NCBI GenBank assembly: GCA_023055425.1 | Contig: JALGPY010000002.1 | Span: 116,758,088 to 116,822,087, forward strand | DNA length: 64,000 nucleotides | Source: Linanthus parryae | Taxonomy: Eukaryota; Streptophyta; Magnoliopsida; Ericales; Polemoniaceae | Reading direction: 5' to 3' | Part shown: piece by piece, positions 38,801-48,810 of the stretch | Layout of the letters: each line of letters begins with the position of its first letter | Position numbering within the stretch: position 1 is the stretch's first letter | The notes under the pieces: model-generated | The model's input: the letters and a program-made list of their open reading frames with translations, nothing else | Databases searched by the model: none | Told to the model about the DNA's origin: nothing | Program-made: the position numbers and the translations under genes

Positions 38801-41547
38801 GCGTCAATCGATATGGCGTGCTCAACCCGGCAAGTGATCTGGATCTATATCTGGATTTGGCAACTAGGAGGATTCAAGTCTAGGTGGAGGCGACTCGAAT
38901 CAACTAGCAAATTGAGGGAGAAACGTCATTGGAAGTGGGAGTGTCCTAAAAATTGTTCACGTGTAGATCTCGCTTCAGGTGGAGGAGGAGGGACGCTCAA
39001 GGTTGGTGATGATCTCTAAGCCCCTTGAGGGCGGTTTGGGCTCCTGGCATGGAGCATGGGAGCGTGTTATTGGGCACGCGGGGTTGGCGGCGTGTTATCG
39101 TGCATGCATTGGTTGGTGGCGCGATTGGATCTTGGATTGGCGCGCTTTGGTTATTGATTTTGCGTATTGATGCGGATGGCGGCGCAAATTGGCATGACAT
39201 CGTTTGATAGGCACTTTGTTGCGAAGTGTCATTGGCGCAACGTTGGGGGTATGCATTGTGTCATGGTGCATTAGTGGAGCGTTTATTGGGACTCATTGTC
39301 TTTGTGTTTGTTGAAGACGCATAGACGCGCTTGTTGGGGCGCATTGGGAGTGTGTTCAATTCCGCAAACTGGGAATACACTCGGATTGGGTTCATTGGAT
39401 TGATGAGAAGAATTGGTTCGGTAGCTATGGAGTTTGAATCAAGGTGGAGGTTTGTTGGGTTTTTTTTGGTTGATTCAAAATCCCAGCATGGAATGGTCAA
39501 AGGAGGCTAATAGTTTTTGGAAGTAATTACATTACTTTGGCATCAAGGAATCTCTTTGATTCCTTGTAGGGGTCTACTTTGACTAATATATTTGGTAGTG
39601 TCCTTATTGGGTAAGGAAACAATTTAGGATGAATTATTTCCTAGTTTGTCTCGGATTAGTTTTGGACATTACTTGGGCTCCAAGTCTTGTACTAGTATAT
39701 AAGTAGATGCTAGGGTCATGACTTGTTGGGTGCTTGTAATTGGGTTGTCTTCTCATCAATAAATTGGTTTGGTTTGGCCGTGGATTAGCTAGTCTCAAAA
39801 CTAGTGAACCACGTAAATTCTTGTATTCTTGATCTTGCTTTTGTTTGTTCTTGTTTTTCTCTTGTTTCTCGCGTATCGGAATCCTAACACAAAACACTAT
39901 AGAACAAACAAAAAGATATATGAATGAGGGACCATTTCATAACGTTTAAAGGTACAATCACTCGTATCGTTTGACTGGTCAAATAAGCTCACCCAATTAA
40001 TTGGTTGAGATAGTAGGAGATATAAAAAACAGGCATACTGAGTATAATTTAGAGTTTATGTTTCATGATTTGGGTTTAGCGTTTTGAAATTTAGTATTTT
40101 ATATTAAAAGTAAATAACTTTTAGTTTCCACGCTGCTCCCATTTATAAACTAAAACATTTTGCTCGTAGCAAATTGTTATCAGGTGCAGGACCATTAGAT
40201 TCTCATAGTTGATTTCATCACTACCGTTCAATTTCATTCTCTCTTATGTCTTCTAGCTCGAGTGTGCACTGGAGTTGGCTAATAATCATTACTCATTTCC
40301 TTCATATATCCAAGTCTCAATTGACAATTACCAAGAAATATGGCAAGAAGTCTCATGAAAATGTAATAAGTGGATTCACATTAGGCGGTGTGTGTTGCTT
40401 GGGTAAAATATTTTGAAAACGAGTCCAGTGTTCAATTGTCAGACGTTTCAGAGATACTACAAGCATGCCAGATAGAAGTAACAAACACTAGTGTAAGTTT
40501 ATTCATTTCATAGTTTAAGCTTATTAACTACGGATGACCAAGATAGAGGTGTGTAACGACCAAGATTAGAAGGCCTATAACAAGTGAACTAAACCTGCCA
40601 CTTGAGATGAGAAGTAAAAACGTTTGAAAATGGGAGACAAAACAAATCCAACTATAAAGGCACATACAAATGTTAATACGGTTATTATTTTTTAGCACAA
40701 GATATGGTGAATTATGTACCTCCCTAGCACAAAAAAATAAAATAAAAGATGATATAATTTCTTACATTCAACTACATTGCAGTTTGGACTAGTACTATGG
40801 AAAAGTTCGGACATCATGCTCCAAAATCTTAACAGTCGCTGATATTGCACTATAAAATCTCGACATCAAGTGTAATATTTCGGAGCGTGATGTTAGCACT
40901 TTCGATAATCTGTAGAGTTAAATGTCAATTTTCATATTGTATGTATCACAGTGTGAGCCCACCTGAAGTTCAAAGTAGATAAATTCAGTTCAGTTGTATT
41001 CTTCCCATTTGGATGAAACTATTGCTAGGTTAAATATTGCATGTGCTCTTCTTACCTACCATTTTGATGCTACTAGTTAAGTAAAACATAAACCAATAGA
41101 AACAAAAAGCAAAATGTGCGATCTCTCTCACCTTTTCCTCACCCTCTGTGACGACGAAGAAGCCCTTCCGTAATCCGCCACATTCCTCGGCTGCTCTCTG
41201 CTCTCCATAGACAACGTCGTTGCACCCTCCAACACCGGACTCTGCCTCTGAAACGACCCATACTTTATCAACCATTCCTGCACTACTCCGCCCAGCTCCA
41301 ATGACGCTGACGCCATTGGTAGTGACAGCGGTTGTTGGGTAGTTTGCTGCCCATCGTAGGGTTCAGATGTTGAGCCAACATGACCGTTTAACCGGTCCCT
41401 AGCAGCGCTGAACACTCGTATGATCTCATCGCAGGACTTTGATATTGTACTATATTGTTGGTTGGTTATGTTTGAGAGGTTTAAGTTCGATTCGAGCTCT
41501 CTAGCCAGCTCGCAACCATGGAAGATGAAAGGCATGGTCTCTTCCAT
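35841..41547 (-). CDS. Group III WRKY transcription factor (WRKY55-like), three exons
   Basis: Exons on the minus strand are 41547-41132, 37653-37522 and 36315-35841, joined at GT...AG introns that both split a codon after its second base. The product is about 340 residues. The start chosen gives MEETMPFIFHGCELARELE, the N-terminal helix typical of group III WRKYs; an upstream in-frame ATG would add 43 unlikely residues. Exon 2 encodes DGYTWRKYGQKEILGSRFP. Exon 3 begins GYYRCTHK and holds the zinc finger C-X7-C-X23-H-X-C, where HTC (HxC rather than HxH) defines group III. The intron after FPR is the conserved R-type WRKY intron. WRKY proteins are nuclear and bind W-boxes (TTGACC/T), often in defence and senescence. 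Intron 1 (3.5 kb) contains an LTR element. All motif residues are intact, so the gene is probably functional. Confidence 0.93.
37654..41131 (-). other. Intron 1 of the WRKY gene, enlarged by a transposon
   Basis: The intron has a GTGAG donor at 41131 and a TGTGTAG acceptor ending at 37654. About half of its 3.5 kb is the non-coding LTR element at 38116-39889. The rest is AT-rich with no open frame of interest. Confidence 0.85.
38116..39889 (+). mobile_element. Non-autonomous LTR retrotransposon (1.77 kb) in WRKY intron 1
   Basis: Two 437-bp LTRs (38116-38552 and 39453-39889) differ at only about four positions. The target duplicate CAAAA lies at 38111-38115 and 39890-39894. The primer-binding site TGGTATCAGAGC is at 38555-38566 and a purine-rich tract AAGGTGGAGG precedes the right LTR. 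The 900-bp interior encodes no gag or pol and is rich in GCG and TTGG repeats. This is a TRIM/LARD-like parasite that needs proteins from an autonomous copia. Its orientation is opposite to the WRKY gene, which reduces the risk that its poly-A signal truncates the host transcript. Confidence 0.95.
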
Positions 41548-42130
41548 TTTTTTCCTGTTTATTTTTTCTTGGATTCTTTTTTTTGTTTCCTCGATTTGAT
41601 ACTGAAAGACTTGAACATATGATGTATATATATTTATATGTATCAATAAATAAAGATTTGTTGGAAGATTATTCAAAGTAATTGTGTTTTTTCATCAAAC
41701 ACGGTAGTGAGAAGAAGAAAGAGGAGGTTGGAATGCGTGACTTAGTCATGGTCTCCTAAACATTTTTCATCCTTCTGAGTTTTCCGTTCAAGTCTACGAC
41801 AAGACTCAGCTTGGCCCATTGAAATTAGACATTGGACTTCAAAGAATTTTCCTTACTTTGAAGATCTTTGTGACTGAACAAATCTGTCATTTTACTAATT
41901 TTCTTTCTAATGGAAATTATTGTATGGGTTAATTTTAGCTAACAGCCTCGAACCCTATTGGCAGTAAATTATGTGTCCTTTATTTGTGCGACTATGAGGC
42001 GGTGATCTTGAGACCGTACTAATTAGTATAAATAGTAGGGCCTTACGGTGAAGAAATACGCTGACCATCGCTATTGGAAAATGTATGTTTTAACTTACTC
42101 GGTACGTTTCATCAAAATTTTCCATCTCAG
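41548..42130 (-). promoter_or_regulatory. WRKY gene upstream region
   Basis: This is the 5' flank of the WRKY coding start. A TATATATATTTATATG stretch at about 41624-41640 is TATA-like, but no transcription start can be fixed from sequence. The rest is unremarkable AT-rich DNA. Confidence 0.4.
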
Positions 42131-42420
42131 TTGACTTTAAGGAGGTCACTTTGACCGACTAATTTAACTAACGATATGATACACAAATTTATTTATTTTT
42201 TCATAATATTATACTGTTAAGAAATATCTACAATATTATGAAAAGATTTAACACATTTTCGTATTATATAGTGTCACTTTGACCGACTAATTTAACTAAC
42301 GATATGATACACAAATTTATTTATTTTTTCATAATATTATACTGTTAAGAAATATCTACAATATTATGAAAAGATTTAACACATTTTCGTATTATATAGT
42401 CATCTAAATTAGTTGGTCAA
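42131..42420. promoter_or_regulatory. W-box cluster on a 128-bp tandem duplication
   Basis: A 128-bp unit is present twice without visible change (42145-42272, 42273-42400). W-box cores TTGACC occur in each copy at 42151 and 42279. TTGACT lies at 42131 and an inverted GGTCAA at 42415, giving four W-box-type sites 0.58-0.87 kb upstream of a WRKY start codon. GACCGACTAATTTA on the left and TAAATTAGTTGGTC on the right form an imperfect inverted repeat, so the block may be a MITE. WRKY auto- or cross-regulation through it is a hypothesis. Confidence 0.6.
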
Positions 42421-42538
42421 GGTAAACTGATGAGTAGTGCACTTGGAAGATTGTGGAGAAACAAATGTAGTACAAACATTTACAACTTATCTCTCCCGGC
42501 CTCAGTTTTATCAAGAGCTATCCAATGTTAGAAAATAA

Positions 42539-43238
42539 TGTTGGAGTTTCTGCAAATTAATGTACACAGATGAAATAAAAGAAAAACTGAAACAACTTAT
42601 TGATTGAGAGTTTTCTGAAAGCTGCTGTGATGTCGAAGACAGTCTCGTACGTGAATGGGTACGGGTTCCTTAAAACAGATTAGCCGCCTGCTATCACGAG
42701 TGACTTCTGTTTACCAGGATAAAAGTCTTCCAGCGCGGTGGTTGAAAGCACGTAACCACCAAGCCCGACGAACCGAAACTTGGTAGAGAACGTTTGCTGT
42801 GAGAGAGAATGAATGCAGAGAAGAAATTTCGATAATGTTTGAAAACTGGAGAAGGCATTGAATTTATTGAGAGAGAGGTGGCGGTTGGCGGTCGGGCCGA
42901 ACGGTTACAACCATTGACTGTTCAGAAAAACAGAACGGTTGTAACAGTTCCGTTAATTAACATAATAATATTAATTATTCATTAAGTTAATTAAAAGTAA
43001 TTAATTAGTTTCTGGCCCAAAAAGATATAACTACTCAGGCCAACCCACCACACCACGTGCCCGAGACCGAGCCGGCCGGACGGCGGCGGCGGCGCGCGCG
43101 TGTGGTTGTTCGACCATTGTCTAGGTCCTCTCTCCTGCACTCCACCCAAAGGGCGTGCCCTTATGGTCCAACCTTGAAGTAGATATGTACTTCATATGCT
43201 CCCTTGAACCAAGATGTGGTTCTATTTTTTTTCCAACA
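42539..43238 (-). mobile_element. Isolated LTR-like sequence (0.7 kb)
   Basis: The block runs from TGTTGGAG at 42539 to TTCCAACA at 43238, with inverted TGTTGG/CCAACA ends as in copia LTRs, probably in minus orientation. It includes a GC-rich CGGCGGCGGCGGCGCGCGCG stretch at 43082-43101. The flanking 5-mers (AATAA and CAAAT) do not match, and no primer-binding site or polypurine tract adjoins. It is a damaged or recombined LTR rather than a clean solo LTR. Confidence 0.5.
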
Positions 43239-43742
43239 CAAATTCTTTGCTCAAGAACTCATTTTGAGAGCATGATTTGATCATTCATTCCTTAATGGTT
43301 TTTGACAAATGAGTTATCGCAACGACCACCAAGTTGTCCTCTATACGATGATGCAATTGGTGTTGTTAACTCTTAGATGAGCCGGATTATAATCGAACTC
43401 AAAGTCGGGTATAAAATACCCATCACAAAACCATTTTCCAATATCCAATATCTAGTTGTGGCTATGTGAAGTCTCATAGTTTCGTATGACTTATTTCCCG
43501 CTTTTAATTCACTTTGAGACTTTTAATCTATTTTAAACTTTTCTGAAAGGTTTGGTATGGCATTTTCTGTGTTAGCTTTTGGATTTTAGCTTTTGACTTT
43601 ATAGTGTAAAACTCAATTCTGAAAGAAATTAGATTTCATGAGTTTTTTTGGACTTTTTTCTTCTTAAACAATGAAAATGATCAATTTACCCATATTGAAG
43701 TCATATCAAACTAACCCTAATCGAACTACCATAAATACAAAA
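43239..43742. other. Intergenic DNA
   Basis: No gene is recognised. 43540-43680 contains AT-rich, weakly inverted TTTGGTATGGCA-type sequence that may be an old MITE end. Confidence 0.4.
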
Positions 43743-44426
43743 ACCTCACCTACTCTTTACAATTGTATAATGGGCAGAAAATAGGTGCTTTTACATTGTC
43801 CGTGAAGTATTTTCTCATAGAAAAGTAGCTTATTCCATGGAAACCATTTCTTCATCCATCGAATTATGCTGTAAATCAGATAAAATATCACCATGAAGAT
43901 AAGCAAATAAGTTGGCTTCTTTCACGACAGTAATCACACCGCTCCTGTAGAACTTCAAGGATCAATGAGCTGCATACAACACATGAAAGGCAAACTCCAA
44001 ATCAAAATAATTTCAGAAAAACCTAAAATACGGTATACTACAAAGGAAGACTTACACATGTGCGTTTTCTAAATATTGTAAGAACTGTATCTTGAAACCA
44101 ACCATAAGTATGTGACATGCTTCCAGCCTTTGGTTTATGTTCTAGTTGTCGAACGACAACCGACTACACCAATCCAGAGGGAATGGGGTAGCCATGATGG
44201 TACCATCTAACAGAATCGGTTTCAGTTGAGGGAGATCAACGACCATCTCAAAAGATGTCTCAAATAGAAGAACAGAGGGAAAAGCTGGAAGAATGTAGCA
44301 GCACTAAGAAAGACAAAACCAAGATCAAATAATGATCTTCTTACTATGACTTCCTGCAGAATAGAGTTCCTTCTACCGTCTTGAAAGTAAAACCAAAATC
44401 AATATGCTTGTACAATGAGTAGTATT
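43743..44426. repeat. Direct duplication flanking the retroelement nest, left copy
   Basis: 43743-44426 matches 57514-58206 at nearly every position, with scattered substitutions and small indels. Its right edge (GAGTAGTATT at 44426) switches to copia D sequence. The right copy switches to unrelated host DNA after the same bases. No coding region is recognised in it. Confidence 0.92.
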
Positions 44427-44592
44427 ACAAGCCTACCGTTGGATATTAGCCTACCGTTTGATGTTAGCATATATAATCTCTCTTCGTGTAATCCGCCTCA
44501 TTATGTGAATAGAATTGTTTCGGTTCATCTTCTATCTATTCTCTCTCATCTCTCACAACGAAACCCTAAGGGTTCGTTCATGGTATCATAGC
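44427..44592 (+). mobile_element. 5' LTR remnant and primer-binding site of copia D
   Basis: The sequence up to GGGTTCGTTCA at 44580 is the 3' part of an LTR. It is followed by TGGTATCATAGC (44581-44592), a primer-binding site with one mismatch to the usual TGGTATCAGAGC. The LTR start is not defined and is probably lost at the duplication border. Confidence 0.7.
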
Positions 44593-44598
44593 CCTTCA

Positions 44599-47145
44599 AT
44601 GGCTCTTGCCAATACATCACAGGCCTCACAGCCTATATATCTCCTCTCAAACATACACAATTTACTTTTTAAACTCGATTCTTCCAATTTTTTCTTATAT
44701 AAGCATCAAATTTCTTCAATTTTTAGTACTCACACTCTATATGGTTACCTAGATGGAACGCTTCCATGTCCATCTCCTACAATTTTGTCTTCTGATGGTA
44801 CTCCGGTTGTAAATCCGGCATATACGGATTGGCAACTCCAAGATCAAGCCGTCCTAACCACTCTTAATGCGACTCTGTCTCAAGAATCTCTAACCCTAGT
44901 GATTGGATCTCTCACTTCCAGAGAGGCCTGGCTTGTTCTTGAACTCCGATATGCATCCTTGACTAGATCTAATGTTCTCTCTCTCAAATCGGAGTTTCAC
45001 ACCCTCAAGAAGGGCTCCAATTCGATAGATCTATACATGCAGAGGCTCAACACCATCCGAGACAAACTTTGATGGTGCCGGAGTGCTCACCGCCGACGAG
45101 GATCTCCTTATTTATGCCCTGAATGGCTTACTACCGGAGTACAATTCCTTCACTTCCTCTTTGCGTGTTCACTCGGCCCCGATCACCTTTGAAGAACTCC
45201 ATGTCCTATTGAAGGCCGAAGATCAGATGCATGCTCTTCAAGCTCAAGTTTCCGATCTACCAAACCCTACCGCCTTCTATCATCAGCGAGGTGGTCGCAC
45301 TGGTGGTCGGAGCTCCTCCGACCAGCATGGTGGTTGGTTCGGTCACCGAGGTGGTGGCGGTGGCCGTTCGGATTCCAGAGGAGGCCACTCCTATTCTGGG
45401 TACGTATCTGGTTCAAACTCCAACTACGAATCTGGATCTGGACCCGGGTCGGGTTATGGAAATGGATACGGATCTGAAGGAGGACCGGGTTATGGTTCGG
45501 GTCGAGGCTCGGGTCAATCCAGTTACCGTGGCAGAGGTGGTTCGGGTCGCAGCAATTGGGGTCCAATCAACTGCCAAATATGCGGGTACGATTATCATTC
45601 TGCAATCGATTGTTTTCATCGATTTGATTATGCATATCAAGGAAAGCATCCACCCGAGAAATTGTCTGCAATGGCTGCTTCAACTTCGACTCAACAAGCA
45701 CAACCTCCTACCTCTGACCTCTGGTTGACCGATACCGGTGGAGGCCATATGACAGCAGATTTTCGCAATCTCTCACTTGCAAAACCTTATAATGGCAATG
45801 ATTCTGTCACCGTCGGTAACGGATCTTCTCTTCCTATTAATCACTCGGGTACAACTTTTATCTCAACTTCAAACTGATCTTATACTTTATCTGATACATT
45901 ACATGTTCCTCGTCTTTCTGTTAACTTGCTTTCTGTGCATAAATTCTACTCGGACCATAATGCTAGATTTGTATTTGATAAGGACTACTTTTATTTTCAG
46001 GACAAGTCTTCGGGTCAAATCATTTTTCAGGGACCCAGTAAAAATGGCCTCTACCCTCTCTATCTTCTGAGTCTTCTTCGTGCAGTCCTCAAACCTTTTT
46101 GGGTCAAAGAGTCAAATCACATTTTGGCATTCAAGACTTGGACATCCTTCAGACTCTTGTTTTATTAAAATGTGTTTACTGTTTATCTCCATCTGTTAAA
46201 TTATCTGCAAATCTTGTTGCTAATTTGTGTGAATCTTGTTTAGCTGGCAAAATGTCAAGACTGCCCCACACTTTGTCTGAATCTCATGTTACAGCTCCTC
46301 TTCATCTCCTTTATAGTGATGTTTGGGGTCCTGCTTCACCTATATAATACGATGGTTTCAAGTATTACGTGCTCTTTATTGATGATCTATCTAGGTTTAC
46401 TTGGTTATTTCCATTAAAGTTGAAATCTGGTGTGTCCTCTATCTTTGCTACCTTTAAGTTGTTTATTGAAAAATTACTTGGTTACTCCATCAAAATCTTA
46501 AGATCAAATGGTGGTGGGGAGTTTACCGCTTTTGTTTTTCAAAAATTTCTTAAAGACAATGGCATTTTACATCAAAAATATTGTCCCTATACTCCACAAC
46601 AAAATGGAGTGGCAGGACGAAAACATCGCCACATTATTGAAATTGCAATTACTCTATTACATATTGCTTCTCTTCCTAAAACTTTTTGGTATCATGTCGT
46701 GGCTACATCAGTCTATTTAATTAACAAAATGCCAAGAAAAAATACCAACCATAAATCTTCTTATGAAATTTTATTCAAATCCAAACCAGACTATAAACAT
46801 TTAAAAGTTTTTGGTTGCAGTTGTTATCCTAGGTTATCTGCTTATAATTCATCAAAACTTGATCCTAAAACAAGAAAATGCACTTTTTTGGGTTATGCAT
46901 CTGGTTATAAGGGGAACTTGTGTTATGATTCACATATCAAAAAGTTTTATATAAGAATGGATTTTAAATTTGATGAGTTCTCTTTTCCTTTTGCATCTAC
47001 TGTTAACAACTCTTCACCACTCTCACATGCTGATTTTTCTGTTTCAGGTTCTACTGTCCCTTCCTCCCAAACCGAGGTTTCACCTGGGCAATCATCTCGT
47101 TTTATACCAGACACCAATCTCTCTAAGGGAAATGATCCTCTGTAG
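44599..47145 (+). pseudogene. Copia D gag, protease and integrase remnant
   Basis: Gag starts at 44599 (MALANTSQ...) and contains the copia gag core, with a frameshift near 45070. A glycine-rich stretch precedes the CCHC knuckle CQICGYDYHSAIDC. Protease has DTGGGHMTAD in place of the usual D[ST]GA..H. The pre-integrase region is frameshifted and a stop lies at 46345. Integrase (46369-47145) reads through the core, but its DDE triad is broken: the second aspartate motif is RSNGGGEF (D to N) and the glutamate motif is NGVAGRKHRH (E to G). Reverse transcriptase and RNase H are missing. The element is inactive. Confidence 0.9.
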
Positions 47146-47263
47146 TCCACTGTAGTGAGAATGACTGTTGTTCCCACTCCACGTGGCACTCCTTCAACAC
47201 ATACTACTCTTGGTCTCTCAAATACTACTCCCTCATCCCCTGGAGCTCGTGCACAGTCACTCT
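47146..47263 (+). pseudogene. Copia D tail, truncated before reverse transcriptase
   Basis: The integrase C-terminal linker continues in frame after a stop (STVVRMTVVPTPRGTPS). Copia similarity ends near 47263, where TRIM sequence begins. The break removed the whole 3' half of the element. Confidence 0.6.
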
Positions 47264-47288
47264 TAGCCAGTTGTGGCGTGGCAGACCA

Positions 47289-47369
47289 AGGTGGAACCCC
47301 ATGGATTCTTACATGGTATCAGAGCCTGGTTCACACACACGTGAATGGTCTCACAACAAACGTGCTCAC
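47289..47369 (+). mobile_element. TRIM 5' part: LTR end, primer-binding site, interior
   Basis: GTGGAACCCCATGGATTCTT and ACA are the last bases of the 114-bp TRIM LTR, with diverged LTR sequence traceable to about 47264. TGGTATCAGAGCC follows at 47314. The interior runs 56 bases to 47369, where copia E is inserted. The matching 3' part is at 57373-57513. Confidence 0.8.
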
Positions 47370-48796
47370 TGTTGGGTTTTGATTCATGGATGCGCAACAG
47401 AAACAATAATTAACCATGCAAAACCCTCCAAGGATCACAAGTCAAGAGACATAACAATGGTAAAGGAAGAAATCAATAACACACCTTAGGGGTTCTCCTT
47501 TGATGACTTCAAACGCGAATTGTGTCACGTTCTCTATAGTTGATCCACGCCTAGAGTTGATTTCTAGATCTCCCACTCCTTGGTGCTAGCCCGGAAAGAG
47601 GAAGAGGAAGAAGAATCACGCAAAACGAGACGAACAAGGAGGTATTCGGCCTCCTTGTGGCCGACGGGGACGGGCGGCGGGCTAGGGGCGGCGAGCTCCT
47701 AGCTTGCTTGCTCTCTTCTCTCCTTTTGTTCTCTCCCACTCTAGTTATGATCAATTATGAGCATAAGTTGTGGGAAGGAAGGAAGGAAGGTCCTTTATAT
47801 AGTCCAACAACTCCTTGTCAACTACCTAAAGGACTTATTCTAGTCCTACTAGAATTCAATTTAGTCCCTTCCTTGCAAATTAGTCCCTACTAAGTTTGCA
47901 AGGTTTTGCAAAGTGATCCTTCTAATTAATTAATCCAATTAATTAATTCCCAAATCTAGTTCAACTCTATATAGCGTGTGACCCCATAGGTTCTATCTAG
48001 TTGGTAGAAACTATTTGCTAATATGAAGCGGTTTCTAGCAAAACATCCATTCTAGCCAACTAATAGAATAGTCATCTTTGACAACCTTTGTACAAGTAGT
48101 TGTCTCATCCCTTTGTCTCTATATCCGGATTGGACACGAGACATACAAGTCACACTCGTATATCAAATCCATAGTTTCTCGATCCATGGGAATAGCCTTA
48201 TTCGTGCAAATAATATCAATATCCTATATTGATTTATTTGAGTCTGGCCAGACATTCTATAAGCACTATCCCTCGAGTGGCCTAGGATATTTGCTCCCGT
48301 TATGTGGGAGGGACAAATTCTATCTACGTCCACTACGATCTCTAAGCTTGCTTCTTATTGTATCCAGTACACGCCTTTATGACTACCCAGTTACGGTGTA
48401 GCGTTTAACGCTACCAAAATCACAATAATTCACAACTAGAATATCTAGTGACTTCAAGTCTAAGGATGACAATACCATTGCACCGCGAGAAGCGCTTGTG
48501 ACTCAACATAACGTGTATGTAGCCTTCTCGGAGATGGGTCAATCCAGTGCGACATTACCTTTAATGCACACCTATGTGTTGGATCGTGATATCACCATAT
48601 CAATCCAACCCCATACTAGTCTATAGATGATTGTCCCATTAATCATTATACTGGACTAGGGATATTTAAGATAAACAACACAAATTGTAAATCTAAGGAC
48701 TTCATTATATTAAATATCCAATAAATAATAAATGAATTTCTAGCCACAAATAAATTCATACTAAACTAGATTGCCTCTAGGGCATGTATTCCAACA
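47370..48796 (-). mobile_element. 3' LTR of copia element E
   Basis: This complete 1427-bp LTR, on the minus strand, runs from TGTTGGAATACATG at 48796 to AAAACCCAACA at 47370. It differs from the other LTR (56203-57372) at roughly 17 positions over the shared 1170 bases. The adjacent polypurine tract (GCAAGTGGGAGAA on the minus strand) lies at 48797-48809. The 5-mer CTCAC precedes it on the plus strand; the partner duplicate is lost with the truncated 5' LTR. Confidence 0.93.
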
Positions 48797-48810
48797 TTCT
48801 CCCACTTGCA

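Noticed and set aside
42539..43238. Clean solo LTR
   Set aside because: The ends look right, but the flanking 5-mers differ and no primer-binding site or polypurine tract adjoins. Kept only as an LTR-like block.
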